The notes under the pieces were generated by a model. It was not told where the DNA came from, did no database searches, and saw only the letters and a list, made by a program, of their open reading frames with translations. DNA of 64,000 bases, taken from positions 1-64,000 of the forward strand of contig CAINMV010000001.1 of NCBI GenBank assembly GCA_903850915.1, given 5' to 3'. Source of the stretch: an uncultured Bacteroidota bacterium. Lineage in GTDB: Bacteria > Bacteroidota > Bacteroidia > UKL13-3. This document shows positions 30,104 through 39,330 of the stretch, piece by piece. The translations under genes were made by a program, and so were the position numbers. Each line of letters opens with the position of its first letter. Within the stretch, counting starts at the first letter, position 1.

Positions 30104-31438
30104 ATGAAAAAAACACTAATCACAATGCTTTTCTTAAGCATTTGTTTGTTATCAAAATCTCAAAACTCTTGGGAGATATTGGATTTGTTTTTACCTGGAA
30201 ATTCCCCAACCAGTTTAAACGAATGCTATGGCTTCGATCGTATCAACGATAGTATCTTTGTCGTATTGAATGGTTTTACAAGTACCAATTTGCAGGTAGC
30301 TTTGGTTAATGTGAATACCGGTATGGTTAACATTATTGATACCAATGCCAACAATACCGTGTCACACAGATTTGTTTTTATAAAAAACAAACTATTTGCA
30401 TTTGGACCCTACATTCGTGTGTTTGACTTTGCCACCAACCACTGGGATAGCATCGGCAATCATTATATGTTTACCAACTACGAGCATGCCAAAAACGATG
30501 CGATAAAAATCAGTTCGGACACTTTATTGTTGTTTGGAAGAAAAATTGAGAAGTTTAATGTTAATACTTATGCATTACGCACGGTATGCGATTCCCTGTT
30601 TATTTTAGGTGGCTGTGCTACCAACAAAAACTACTATGGTTTTTATTATTGGGAAGGCACCTCTTACGACTCCATTAGTTTAATGGTAAGCACGGATAAA
30701 GGCGAACATTGGAATCTACGTCGACGATTGAAAGGGAACTATGACAATGGTCACTCTTTTCGTTATTTCTTTCTCAACAGTGATACGGGCTATATTAGCT
30801 ATATTAATAACCATTTTATTCCGAATACTCCACGGCAATGCCATGTGCTTCGCACCCGCGATGGTGGCTTTACGTGGCCCGATACCCTGAAGTATTTTCA
30901 ACAAGCCTTTGGGTCTTCGTATGTTAGTGAAATTTATTTTCTCGATAAAAATGTAGGTTTTGTAAGCTATGGAAGCAGTATATTTAAAACTATCGATGGA
31001 GGTACCATTTGGTATGAAACCCAAGGGGTTTATTCCGATGGTTTAAAAACAATTTTTATTAATGATTCAGTTGGTTTCATGTCTTTAGGCCGGTACTTCC
31101 CTTCAAACCGGCCATACATTTTAAAAACGACCAACCAAGGTGGCCCACCTTATCGCGCAATAGAGCGAACAGGGATAGAAAAAAGTGAAGCGGAACTACT
31201 CAAAGTCAACCTTTATCCCAACCCGAACCAAGGGCAGTTTGTTGTAGAAACCCCGAATTTGGAGATAACGGGAATTCGGGTGTATGATACCAACAGTAAA
31301 CTTATTTTCACCGAAGACTATTCCGATCAAGCCCATTCGAAGGAAATACATTTGCCCAAGGCTGCAGCCGGAGTCTATTATGTGCATGTTAAAACAGCAG
31401 CAATACCCACCATCATGACAAAGATGCTTATCAATTAA
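30104..31438 (+). CDS. T9SS type A cargo protein with YCF48/BNR-like propeller
   Basis: A 444-aa secreted protein with signal peptide MKKTLITMLFLSICLLSKSQ. Residues about 22-355 contain beta-propeller blades with BNR/YCF48-style signatures: STDKGEHWNLRRRL, TRDGGFTWPDT, KNVGFVSYGSSIFKTIDGGTIWYET and NDSVGFM. The C-terminus (about 365-444) is a type A sorting domain with VNLYPNPNQGQFVVE, IRVYDTNSKLIF and AGVYYVHVKT. Such propellers bind diverse ligands and nothing here identifies one. It follows the 1062-aa protein by 18 bases, so an operon is likely. The sequence then converges on an OmpA-family gene; a weak hairpin (aatctc at 31443-31448, gagatt at 31462-31467) lies between. Confidence 0.9.
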   Translation: MKKTLITMLFLSICLLSKSQNSWEILDLFLPGNSPTSLNECYGFDRINDSIFVVLNGFTSTNLQVALVNVNTGMVNIIDTNANNTVSHRFVFIKNKLFAFGPYIRVFDFATNHWDSIGNHYMFTNYEHAKNDAIKISSDTLLLFGRKIEKFNVNTYALRTVCDSLFILGGCATNKNYYGFYYWEGTSYDSISLMVSTDKGEHWNLRRRLKGNYDNGHSFRYFFLNSDTGYISYINNHFIPNTPRQCHVLRTRDGGFTWPDTLKYFQQAFGSSYVSEIYFLDKNVGFVSYGSSIFKTIDGGTIWYETQGVYSDGLKTIFINDSVGFMSLGRYFPSNRPYILKTTNQGGPPYRAIERTGIEKSEAELLKVNLYPNPNQGQFVVETPNLEITGIRVYDTNSKLIFTEDYSDQAHSKEIHLPKAAAGVYYVHVKTAAIPTIMTKMLIN

Positions 31439-31528
31439 TTGCAATCTCTTTTGGCGGATAGGAGATTTTGAATCAAATTAAAAAAAAGCACCAGAGAATT
31501 AAGTTGAAAAAACTTTAGTTATGAAAAC

Positions 31529-32524
31529 CTAGTTTTGGTTTAAAAGTTTGTAGAGCTCATCAAGTTTTGGAGAGAGAATAATTTCTGTACGACGATTTTT
31601 CTTCCTTGCCTCTGCAGTTTTGCCTGCGGCTACAGGGTAATATTGACTGCGTCCGCTAGCAATAACGCGATTCGGTTCAATACCTCCTTCAACAGTTAAA
31701 ATTTTAGTAATGGAAGTTGCACGCAAAACACTCAAATCCCAATTGTCTTTTATGGTTTCGCCGTGCATGGGCACGTCATCAGTATGGCCTTCAACCAGTA
31801 TATTGATATCTTGCTTGTTTTGTAGTGCTTTACCCAATTGCGTTAAAGCAGTTTGTCCTTTTTTATCGACGACGGTGCTTCCTGATGCAAATAGAAGTTG
31901 TTCAGAGAGGCTTACATAAACTTTCCCATCTTTGATAGTCACGGTAAGGTCGTTATCGTTAAAACCAGTAAGCGCATCGCTTATGCTTTTTTTAAGTGCT
32001 TTTGTTATCGAATCCTTTGCGGCGATTTTTGCTTCTAATTCTTTCACGCGATTCGCCTTATTAGCTAGTTCATTTTGCTTGGTTGCCAAATCAGACTGTA
32101 AAACTGCATTTGCAGCATCTTTTTTAATCATATCTGCTTCCTGTTGGCGCAATTTACGTTCTCGTTCCATAAGGTTCGCCTCCATTTCTTTTAAGCTACC
32201 CAAATTCTTTCTGTTTTCATTTTCATTTCTTTTTAAGAGTTGCTCGTAGAGCGAATTTAAATCGTCGTAAATCTTCTTTTGTTTGTTGTACACCATATCC
32301 ATTTCTGTCGAATCCGCTTTTAAACGGATAATGGATTTTTCTTGTTCATTCAATACAATTAGTAAATCTTTATTGGTTTGAAGCAAAAAAATGGCACTAT
32401 CTCTGCAGTCGCGCAGATGGCCTTGGTTTTTTGTAAAGGAGGTATTTAGATCTTCAAATTTTCGAGGGTTTACGCAAGCCGAAACCAATGTGATAAGCAA
32501 TGTATATAAAAGGATTTTTTTCAT
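31529..32524 (-). CDS. OmpA-family peptidoglycan-binding lipoprotein
   Basis: The 331-aa product begins MKKILLYTLLITLVSAC, a lipoprotein signal peptide with lipobox LVSAC, so Cys17 should be lipidated. Residues about 30-180 form a long coiled coil rich in Glu, Lys, Leu and Asn (KQNELANKANRVKELEAKI). Residues about 205-325 are an OmpA C-terminal domain with ILVEGHTDDVPM, the NWDLSVLRA helix start and KNRRTEIILSP, the usual peptidoglycan-contact segments. It probably tethers the outer membrane to the cell wall. The layout also resembles MotB-type proteins, but there is no transmembrane anchor or MotA partner, so I favour a Pal-like role. It is divergent from rnpB. Confidence 0.92.
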   Translation of the reverse strand: MKKILLYTLLITLVSACVNPRKFEDLNTSFTKNQGHLRDCRDSAIFLLQTNKDLLIVLNEQEKSIIRLKADSTEMDMVYNKQKKIYDDLNSLYEQLLKRNENENRKNLGSLKEMEANLMERERKLRQQEADMIKKDAANAVLQSDLATKQNELANKANRVKELEAKIAAKDSITKALKKSISDALTGFNDNDLTVTIKDGKVYVSLSEQLLFASGSTVVDKKGQTALTQLGKALQNKQDINILVEGHTDDVPMHGETIKDNWDLSVLRATSITKILTVEGGIEPNRVIASGRSQYYPVAAGKTAEARKKNRRTEIILSPKLDELYKLLNQN

Positions 32525-32627
32525 GAATAATGGCTAAAAAAAGAAATAGCTTACAAAGGTTAGTATTTAATAATAGTCAGGTGTACAAAATTATGCACGA
32601 TAAATTTTTATGATGTCCATTTTTTAT

Positions 32628-32635
32628 TACTTTTG
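32628..32635 (+). promoter_or_regulatory. -7 box TACTTTTG in front of rnpB
   Basis: An exact match to the Bacteroidota -7 consensus TAnnTTTG ends five bases before the first paired base of RNase P RNA at 32641, the right distance for a transcription start there. The -33 TTG is not evident. The same octamer occurs before the E1 gene (45416) and nuoG (59860-59867, minus strand). Confidence 0.7.
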
Positions 32636-32640
32636 TCATC

Positions 32641-33037
32641 AGCAAATCAAGCTATCGCTCTTTTTCTTCGGAAGAGGGGAGGAAAGTCCGGGCAACATAG
32701 AGCATTGTACTACCTAACAGGTAGGGATTATACTGGGAACGGTATGATTACAGAAAGTGCCACAGAAAACAAACTACCTTTTCATTCGTGAATAGGTACA
32801 GGTGAAAACGTGAGGTAAAAGCTCACGATGGATGGTGGCGACATCATCGATGGTAAACCTTACAAGTTGAAAAGCCAAATATATCGCTGTAAAAAGCTGC
32901 TCGTTTTGTGTGACGAAAGTTGCAGCAGCGAAGGGTAGGCAGATGGAGCTAAGTAGTGATATTTAGCCAAGATAAATGATAGCAGGTGTGCTGATGAATT
33001 CGGGACACGTTACAGAACCCGGCTTATTCGATTTGCT
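32641..33037 (+). ncRNA. rnpB: RNase P RNA, bacterial type A
   Basis: The catalytic RNA of ribonuclease P, which removes 5' leaders from tRNA precursors. The hallmark P4 5' strand and flank GAGGAAAGTCCGGGC begins at about 32679, the ACAGAAA-type J-region appears at 32751 and again at 32763, and the conserved 3' part ACAGAACCCGGCTTA lies at 33012-33026. The ends pair as P1: agcaaatc (32641-32648) with gatttgct (33030-33037). The length of about 397 nt suits a type A RNA. A T-run at 33037-33043 directly after P1 can terminate it, with P1 as the stem. The NtrC-type regulator begins 32 bases further on and may receive read-through. Confidence 0.95.
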
Positions 33038-33069
33038 TTTTTTGAATTAACAAAATTAAACTATATAAA

Positions 33070-34434
33070 ATGCCAAAAGTTCTCATTGTCGACGACGAAA
33101 AAGCGATACGCGAAACATTAAAGGAAATCCTTCAATTTGAAGGGTTTGAAACAGTGGAAGCAGAAGACGGTCCCTCTGCCTTGCAAAAGTTTGGAGCAGC
33201 CAATGATTTTGATGTGGTACTTTGTGATATCAAAATGCCAAAAATGGATGGTATTGAGGTTTTGCAAAAGCTTCAAGAAATGGATCCCGACACGCCAGTA
33301 ATTATGCTTACGGGACATGGTAATACAGAAACAGCGATCGATGCTACTCGCAAAGGAGCCTATGATTTCCTTCAAAAACCACCGGATCTTAATCGCTTAT
33401 TAATCACGCTTCGCAATGCTACAGAAAAAACAAATTTAGTTTCTGAAACCAAGGTATTAAAACGTAAGGTTTCTAAAACGCGCGAGATTATAGGAGAATC
33501 ATCCGCGATAAATAAAATTATTGATACTATTGATAAAGTGGCTCCAACAGATGCTCGTGTTATGGTTACAGGTCAGAATGGAACTGGTAAGGAGCTTGTT
33601 GCCCGCTGGATTCATGAACGCAGTAATAGAGCAGCAGGGCCGTTAGTTGAAGTAAACTGCGCTGCTATTCCTAGCGAACTCATCGAGAGTGAATTGTTTG
33701 GACACGAAAAGGGATCATTTACATCGGCGATAAAACAACGCATTGGTAAATTTGAACAAGCTAATGGCGGCACTTTGTTTTTAGACGAAGTGGGAGATAT
33801 GAGTTTGTCGGCGCAAGCCAAGGTGTTACGGGCACTGCAGGAAAATAAAATAACTAGAGTGGGCGGTGATAAAGATATTGATGTAAATGTTCGTGTAATC
33901 TGTGCCACAAACAAAGATTTAATTTCCGAAATTGATCACAATACTTTTCGGTTGGATTTGTATCATCGAATTAGTGTAATACTAATTCACTTGCCGTCGT
34001 TAAACGAGCGGGTTGACGATATTCCATTACTTGCAGAGAATTTCTTAGCCGAGGTTTGCGAAGACAATAAAGTTCCAATTAAAGCTTTTACACCGGAGGC
34101 GTTGGAAGAAATGAAAAAAGTAAATTGGAGTGGAAATATTCGTGAACTGCGCAATGTAATTGAACGTTTCGTTATCCTTTGTGGCCCTCGAATTACCGAT
34201 TTAGATGTTCGCACGTATACAAATCCTACACGTGGCACAAGCACCGTGCAAGGATTATTGGATAGTTTTACTAAATTTCAAAGTTTTAAAGACCATACCG
34301 AGAAGATTTTTATACAAGATAAATTGCGCAAAAATAATTGGAATGTAGCCAAAACAGCTTCTGAAATTGACATTCAACGAAGTCATTTATACAATAAAAT
34401 TGATAAATTTAGCCTAAACCGCGACGACGAATAA
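33070..34434 (+). CDS. NtrC-family sigma-54-dependent response regulator
   Basis: A 454-aa three-domain regulator. Receiver (1-120): acidic pocket Asp8/Asp9, phospho-acceptor Asp53 in LCDIKMP, Thr81 and Lys103. AAA+ domain (about 143-375): Walker A GQNGTGKE at 168-175, Walker B TLFLDEVGD near 236-244, and arginine-rich sensor segments. C-terminal Fis-type helix-turn-helix (about 405-450) with NWNVAKTASEIDIQRSHLYNKI. The sigma-54 contact loop, normally GAFTGA, reads GSFTSA (215-220). I believe this variant is common in Bacteroidota homologues, but it departs from the classical motif. No sensor kinase is adjacent, so its signal is unknown. It lies 32 bases after rnpB and converges on mutS2. Confidence 0.94.
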   Translation: MPKVLIVDDEKAIRETLKEILQFEGFETVEAEDGPSALQKFGAANDFDVVLCDIKMPKMDGIEVLQKLQEMDPDTPVIMLTGHGNTETAIDATRKGAYDFLQKPPDLNRLLITLRNATEKTNLVSETKVLKRKVSKTREIIGESSAINKIIDTIDKVAPTDARVMVTGQNGTGKELVARWIHERSNRAAGPLVEVNCAAIPSELIESELFGHEKGSFTSAIKQRIGKFEQANGGTLFLDEVGDMSLSAQAKVLRALQENKITRVGGDKDIDVNVRVICATNKDLISEIDHNTFRLDLYHRISVILIHLPSLNERVDDIPLLAENFLAEVCEDNKVPIKAFTPEALEEMKKVNWSGNIRELRNVIERFVILCGPRITDLDVRTYTNPTRGTSTVQGLLDSFTKFQSFKDHTEKIFIQDKLRKNNWNVAKTASEIDIQRSHLYNKIDKFSLNRDDE

Positions 34435-34453
34435 TAGGACAAATGCATTAGTG

Positions 34454-36811
34454 TTATTTTAAATTAACGATGGTGACACCACTGCCACCATATTCTTCTT
34501 GTTCGCTTTGGTAGGTTGCAACATTGGTGTGCTTTCTAAATAATTGCCATAATAGGTTTTTTAGAATTCCATCGCCTTTGCCATGTAAGATTTTTAACTT
34601 ATCGAATCCAAGCAATAAAGCATCATCAATAAATTTTTCGGTTAAAAATAATGCATCACTACCGCGTTGTCCGCGGATATCAAGGGTAGTAGAAAAAGTG
34701 GCCGTTTTTAAGGTAATATCCATTGCGCCATGTTGTATTGGTTTTGTTGGCTTCGCAACCTTAATTAATTCATTGATTGATACGGTACTGTAAATATTTT
34801 CAAAAGCTACAGTAATCTTTTTGTTGTTTATTTTTATCACTTCTCCAACAACCGTTTTATCTACCATTTTAACGTGATCGCCAACAGCAATGCTATTGTT
34901 TTCAATCGTTTTTGACGGTTCCTCTATAAGTTGTCGCTCTAGTTTTAGATGCTCTTCTTTCAAGTCTTTGCGCAATTGCTGGGTACGTTCTTTATTTGCT
35001 TGGGTCTCGCGAATTTCTTTAATGATGGATTCGATTTTTTTGTTGGTATCCACCAATAATTCTTTGGCTTGAATTTGTGCTTCAGAAATAATTCTTTTTT
35101 TATTGAGATTCAGTTCTTTATTTAGGCGCTGATTTTCATCGATAGCCCGTTTTAGTATGATTGAATTAGACTCGTTTTCGGTTTTTAATTTACTTAGCTG
35201 TAGTCGCTCTTTCTCCAATTCAACTAGGAGTTGCTCTACACGTTGTTGCTTTTTGTCGAGCTTGCTTTTCGCATAGTTAACCACTGTTTTGTTGAGCCCA
35301 ATTTTTTGTGCAATTTCAATAGCATAGCTACTGCCAGGATTCCCAACATTCAATTGGTAAAGTGGCTGTAAGGTTGTGGTATCGAAACCCATAGAGGCAT
35401 TGAATACACCGTGGGTATTATTAGCAAATGTCTTTATATTGCTAAAATGTGTTGTGATTACACCAAAGCTTTGGTTGTTTGTAATTTCACTTAATACGGC
35501 CTCTCCAATGGGTCCGCCAAATTGTGGATCGGTTCCGGTACATAACTCATCAATTAAAACCAAGGATTTTTTGCCGCTGAAGTTTACAAAATGTTTCATG
35601 TTTTTAAGATGAGAGCTGTAGGTACTCAAGTCGTTTTCAATACTTTGCTCATCTCCAATATCAATAAATAGGTCGTCAAAAATCCCTACTTCGCTATGCG
35701 AATCCAAGCAAACCAATAAGCCACATTGCAACATATATTGTAACAGTCCTATTGTTTTTAAGCTAACAGATTTTCCTCCAGCATTGGGTCCAGAGATAAC
35801 GCAGATTCGGTTCTCACGGGTAAGCTGTAAACTTAATGGCACTACTTTTTTATTGTCTTTTTGCAAAGCTATAAACAGCAGTGGATGAAATGCATTTTTG
35901 TAATGTAGCGTCGCCTCTTTTCTAAGAATTGGAAGTTCAGCTTTTATTTCTAAAGCAAGTAAAGCTTTAGCTCTAACGAAATCAACTACTCCAAGCTTTT
36001 TAAAATAGTTTTTTAAGAGAGGTATTGAGGGGCGCAAGGCATCGGTAATAAGAATAAGAATTTTAATGATCTCCCTTCGTTTTTCGAAATGCAACTCATT
36101 AATTTCATTGTTGATTTCTAAAATTTCTTCGGGTTCAATAAACAACGTTAATCCAGTAGCACTTTCGTCGTGTGTAATGCCTTTAATTTTTCTTTTATGT
36201 TCGGCTATTACTGGGAGCACCATGCGTCCTTCTTTTAGTGTAATACCTGTGTTTGCTAGCCAACCATTACTTTCTGCGCTTTTAAAAATTGACTGGATTC
36301 GTTTTCGAGCGATACTCTCTTTCATGCCTATAGAGGTGATAATATCGAGTAGCTCTTTACTCGCATTTTTTTTCATATTGCCATCCTTGTCTAGTATTTG
36401 TTCAATTTTATTGACAATAGTTGCATCGTAGCTAATATCCTCTACAATGCTATAAAGTGCGCTGTAATTTTCTTTTCGTTTTTCAAAATAACCGATAATG
36501 CCATTGATGGTGATTAAAGAGAGTCGGAGTTTATGTAGTTCCTCTTCTGATAGAAAACTTCCTGGTGTTTGTGCTTTTTGTATCGCACTCTGTAAATCAA
36601 AAATGGTGTCGAGAGGCAAGGGAGTTTCTGATGATAAAAGCTCCTTCATTTCTGCCGTCTGTTTCAACCACATCTGAATTTGGCTAAAGTCTTGGCTAAA
36701 ACGCAAACCAGCAACATGAGCAGCGCCAAGGGTGCTAAGGCATTTTCGATCTAAAATTTCTTTTATTACGTCGAAAGATAATTTTTCTTCAATACTTTTG
36801 GGATATAACAT
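34454..36811 (-). CDS. mutS2: MutS2 family ATPase/endonuclease with Smr domain
   Basis: A 785-aa MutS homologue of the MutS2 type. It lacks the mismatch-recognition domain and has a helical core (1-300), an ABC-type ATPase with Walker A GPNAGGKS (about 339-346) and Walker B LVLIDELCTGTD (about 416), a coiled-coil stretch (about 520-640), a KOW/SH3-like strand segment and a C-terminal Smr nuclease domain (about 700-785) with LDIRGQRG and HGKGDGILK. MutS2 proteins act on branched DNA or on collided ribosomes, depending on species. The DUF4296 gene ends 35 bases upstream on the same strand, suggesting co-transcription. The stop converges on the NtrC-type gene with a 19-base gap. Confidence 0.95.
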   Translation of the reverse strand: MLYPKSIEEKLSFDVIKEILDRKCLSTLGAAHVAGLRFSQDFSQIQMWLKQTAEMKELLSSETPLPLDTIFDLQSAIQKAQTPGSFLSEEELHKLRLSLITINGIIGYFEKRKENYSALYSIVEDISYDATIVNKIEQILDKDGNMKKNASKELLDIITSIGMKESIARKRIQSIFKSAESNGWLANTGITLKEGRMVLPVIAEHKRKIKGITHDESATGLTLFIEPEEILEINNEINELHFEKRREIIKILILITDALRPSIPLLKNYFKKLGVVDFVRAKALLALEIKAELPILRKEATLHYKNAFHPLLFIALQKDNKKVVPLSLQLTRENRICVISGPNAGGKSVSLKTIGLLQYMLQCGLLVCLDSHSEVGIFDDLFIDIGDEQSIENDLSTYSSHLKNMKHFVNFSGKKSLVLIDELCTGTDPQFGGPIGEAVLSEITNNQSFGVITTHFSNIKTFANNTHGVFNASMGFDTTTLQPLYQLNVGNPGSSYAIEIAQKIGLNKTVVNYAKSKLDKKQQRVEQLLVELEKERLQLSKLKTENESNSIILKRAIDENQRLNKELNLNKKRIISEAQIQAKELLVDTNKKIESIIKEIRETQANKERTQQLRKDLKEEHLKLERQLIEEPSKTIENNSIAVGDHVKMVDKTVVGEVIKINNKKITVAFENIYSTVSINELIKVAKPTKPIQHGAMDITLKTATFSTTLDIRGQRGSDALFLTEKFIDDALLLGFDKLKILHGKGDGILKNLLWQLFRKHTNVATYQSEQEEYGGSGVTIVNLK

Positions 36812-36846
36812 GAATCTATCGTCTCACTTCTTTGGTAATTGTTCCT

Positions 36847-37197
36847 CTAATTCTGAATTTGACTTTGCATTTTGTTTAGATTCTCAATTATTTTTTCATA
36901 CATTCTATCCAGTTGTTTAGGATGTTGAACATAATATTGAACCGACGCTTTGAATTCGGAGCGGTTGGTTTTATATTTCACAAAAAGATATTCATAATTG
37001 TTTTGAATGTATTGTATCGCTGAATCTCCTTGAATAAGCATGGGAGCAATAGCCCCTTCTACTAAATGTATTTCAGTGAGTAAAGCCGCCATTCGCTCCT
37101 GATCAATCGGATTTTCAGCCATGTTGTTATCATTGCTATTTTTGCAATGCATAAAAGAAATAATCAAAATGAGTATTGCAACGAATTTACTGGCCAT
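36847..37197 (-). CDS. DUF4296 domain small envelope protein
   Basis: A protein of 116 aa if started at the ATG at 37197, which puts a hydrophobic export segment right at the N-terminus (MASKFVAILILIISFMHC); an upstream ATG at 37224 would add nine residues. The body shows the DUF4296 pattern: MAALLTEIHLVEGAI, then YEYLFVKYKTNRSEFKASVQYY and HPKQLDRMYEKIIENL. Family members are usually predicted lipoproteins of unknown function, confined to Bacteroidota. The Cys18 lipobox is imperfect (His at -1). The start region overlaps that of yggS, which runs the other way, so the two genes share their 5' ends. Likely co-transcribed with mutS2. Confidence 0.8.
   Translation of the reverse strand: MASKFVAILILIISFMHCKNSNDNNMAENPIDQERMAALLTEIHLVEGAIAPMLIQGDSAIQYIQNNYEYLFVKYKTNRSEFKASVQYYVQHPKQLDRMYEKIIENLNKMQSQIQN
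37137..37144 (+). promoter_or_regulatory. Putative -7 box TATTTTTG for yggS inside the DUF4296 gene
   Basis: An exact TAnnTTTG match lies 24 bases before the yggS ATG at 37169, inside the oppositely oriented DUF4296 coding sequence. A clear -33 TTG at the proper distance was not found. Confidence 0.45.
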
Positions 37198-37831
37198 AAA
37201 TAAAAAGTTAGGCAAAAGTACCAAACTCGTAGCTATTAGTAAAACAAAACCTGTTGAAATGCTAATGGAATGTTATGATGCCGGACAACGAATCTTTGGA
37301 GAAAACAAAGTTCAGGAAATGTTGGATAAGCAGGCGGCAATGCCGAATGACGTACAATGGCATATGGTAGGGCATTTACAAACAAATAAGGTGAAGTACA
37401 TTGCTCCATTTGTGAGTCTTATACATTCGGCAGATAGCATTAAATTGATTCAAGAAATAAACAAACAGGGGGCAAAACACCATAGGATAATATCCTGCCT
37501 ATTGCAAATTTATATTGCAAAAGAAGAAACAAAATTTGGACTAGATATTCAAGAAGCCTTAGATTTATTGCAAAGCGAGTCGTTTACACAAATGCAAAAT
37601 ATTCGAGTTATGGGTGTCATGGGTATGGCAACGAACACAGAAAACCTCAAGCAAGTTCGTGAAGAGTTTCAGCATTTAAAACAATTTTCAGATACTCTTA
37701 AATTGAAATTTGCTAGTGATATTCATCCATTACATGAAATAAGCATGGGAATGAGCAGCGATTTTGAGATTGCTATTGAGGAAGGGAGCACACTTGTTCG
37801 TGTTGGAAGTAGCATTTTCGGAATTCGATAG
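37169..37831 (+). CDS. yggS: YggS/PLPBP family pyridoxal phosphate homeostasis protein
   Basis: I start at the ATG at 37169 (MSIATNLLAINKKLG), giving 220 aa; an ATG at 37121 would add an unrelated hydrophobic leader. Family marks: the PLP-binding lysine in LVAISKTKP (about Lys22-24), FGENKVQEM, WHMVGHLQTNKVKYI, IHSADS, MGMATN and the phosphate-binding end SMGMSSDFEIAIEEGSTLVRVGSSIFG. These single-domain alanine-racemase-fold proteins bind PLP without known catalysis and balance PLP and amino acid pools. It is divergent from DUF4296 with overlapping starts. The CNT transporter follows 79 bases on. Confidence 0.94.
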   Translation: MSIATNLLAINKKLGKSTKLVAISKTKPVEMLMECYDAGQRIFGENKVQEMLDKQAAMPNDVQWHMVGHLQTNKVKYIAPFVSLIHSADSIKLIQEINKQGAKHHRIISCLLQIYIAKEETKFGLDIQEALDLLQSESFTQMQNIRVMGVMGMATNTENLKQVREEFQHLKQFSDTLKLKFASDIHPLHEISMGMSSDFEIAIEEGSTLVRVGSSIFGIR

Positions 37832-37910
37832 TTTTAAATCTTACTTTATTTGTTTTATCTCACATTTTGTCGTAAATTTTTATAATTTGCGCCAAATTTA
37901 CAATACATAT

Positions 37911-39158
37911 ATGGAGCGTTTTCAAGGTTTAATTGGGGTAGCCGTTATTTTTGGTATCGCCTTTTTAGTTTCTAACAACAGAAGTAAAATTAATTACCGA
38001 TTAATTGCAAGTGGCTTGTTGTTACAATTAATAATCGCAATTCTTATTTTAAAAGTAGAGCCTGTTAAATATTTCTTTCAACGCCTTGGCTCAATTATTA
38101 CACATATTGAGGCCTTTGCTAAGCAAGGTGCTGGGTTTGTTTACGGAGGACTGATGACCAATGATTTTAATGGTGGAAGTATACCATATGCGGCTCCGGG
38201 TGTTTTTGTATTCGGGTTCAGTGTTTTGGCTACAATTATTCTTGTTTGCGTTATTGTGGCTATTTTCTATCATTTTGGGATTATGCAAAAAGTAATTTCT
38301 TTGGTGGCAAAAGCCATGAACTTTGTGATGCGTGTGAGTGGTGCTGAAGCGTTAAGTAATGTTGCCAGTGCATTTGTTGGTCAGGTTGAAGCTCAGGTAA
38401 TGATTCAGCCATACCTAAAGGGAATGACGAAAAGTGAATTGCTTGCCAGTATGAGTGGAAGTTTGGCATGTATTGCTGGTGGTATTTTGGTTGTATATGT
38501 GAGTTTTGGTGCTAAAGCCGAATATTTATTGGCTGCTAGTATAATGGCAGCGCCTGCGGCCTTGGTAATAAGTAAAATTGTGATGCCAGAAACGGAAACT
38601 AGCGAAACTATGGGCTCTGTTAAATTAGAAGTTAAAACGCCATATAACAATATGATTGATGCGATAAGTCACGGAGCTAGTGATGGAATGAAGATTAGTA
38701 TTAATGTAATTGCAATGTTAATTGGCTTCATTGGACTTATTGCACTGGTGAATTTCTTATTGCAGAAATTTGGATTCTTTATTCATATTCCTGACTTAAG
38801 CTTGGATTGGATTTTCGGCAAAGTATTTACGCCTTTAGCTTGGTGTATGGGCACTCCAATGAACGATGTAAATACCGTAGCAACACTTATGGGGCAAAAG
38901 CTTACGATAAACGAGTTTGTGGCTTTTGATAATTTAACACATCATGGACTAAAGCCTGTTTCTGAAAAAGGCTTGCTTATTGCTAGTTTTGCAATTTGTG
39001 GATTTGCAAATTTTAGTAGTGTTGGAATGCAAATTGGAGGTATTGGAGCCTTAGCTCCTGAACGACGTGGCGACCTTGCTAAACTTGGCATGAAAGCTTT
39101 GTTGTGTGGAACCTTGGCCTCTTACCTTTCGGCTACTATTGCTGGTATGCTGTTGTAA
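37911..39158 (+). CDS. Concentrative nucleoside transporter (CNT/NupC family)
   Basis: The ATG at 37911 (MERFQGLIGVAVIFGIAFLVSNNR) gives 415 aa, a normal length for bacterial CNTs; the longer open frame starting at 37764 overlaps yggS and adds a non-homologous lead. CNT signatures are visible: the G-AFVYGG segment near 75, the NVASAFVGQVEAQVMIQPYL motif, SGSLACIAGGILVVYVSFGA, SHGASDGMKISINVIAMLIGF, the GTPMNDVNTVATLMGQKLTINEFVAF segment and the CGFANFSSVGMQIGG motif near the C-terminus. It should bring nucleosides in with Na+ or H+. About eight to ten membrane segments are apparent. Substrate preference cannot be told. Confidence 0.94.
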   Translation: MERFQGLIGVAVIFGIAFLVSNNRSKINYRLIASGLLLQLIIAILILKVEPVKYFFQRLGSIITHIEAFAKQGAGFVYGGLMTNDFNGGSIPYAAPGVFVFGFSVLATIILVCVIVAIFYHFGIMQKVISLVAKAMNFVMRVSGAEALSNVASAFVGQVEAQVMIQPYLKGMTKSELLASMSGSLACIAGGILVVYVSFGAKAEYLLAASIMAAPAALVISKIVMPETETSETMGSVKLEVKTPYNNMIDAISHGASDGMKISINVIAMLIGFIGLIALVNFLLQKFGFFIHIPDLSLDWIFGKVFTPLAWCMGTPMNDVNTVATLMGQKLTINEFVAFDNLTHHGLKPVSEKGLLIASFAICGFANFSSVGMQIGGIGALAPERRGDLAKLGMKALLCGTLASYLSATIAGMLL

Positions 39159-39330
39159 TCGCATTTTTTATTGAAAAGTAAAGCTTTTTACCCGTCTTTT
39201 TTTTTATACGAAATCAAGTTATCAACTCCGTTCATTGCCTTTTCTATGTTTTAAGATGATTGGCATTGTATTAATTTGCTCTTACTAAATTCTGCTATTT
39301 CTAGTTTCTACAATTTAAATTATTTTAATA

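Noticed and set aside
37764..37910. Upstream extension of the CNT transporter
   Set aside because: It would overlap the yggS end in another frame and adds a non-family sequence; the ATG at 37911 starts a normal CNT protein.
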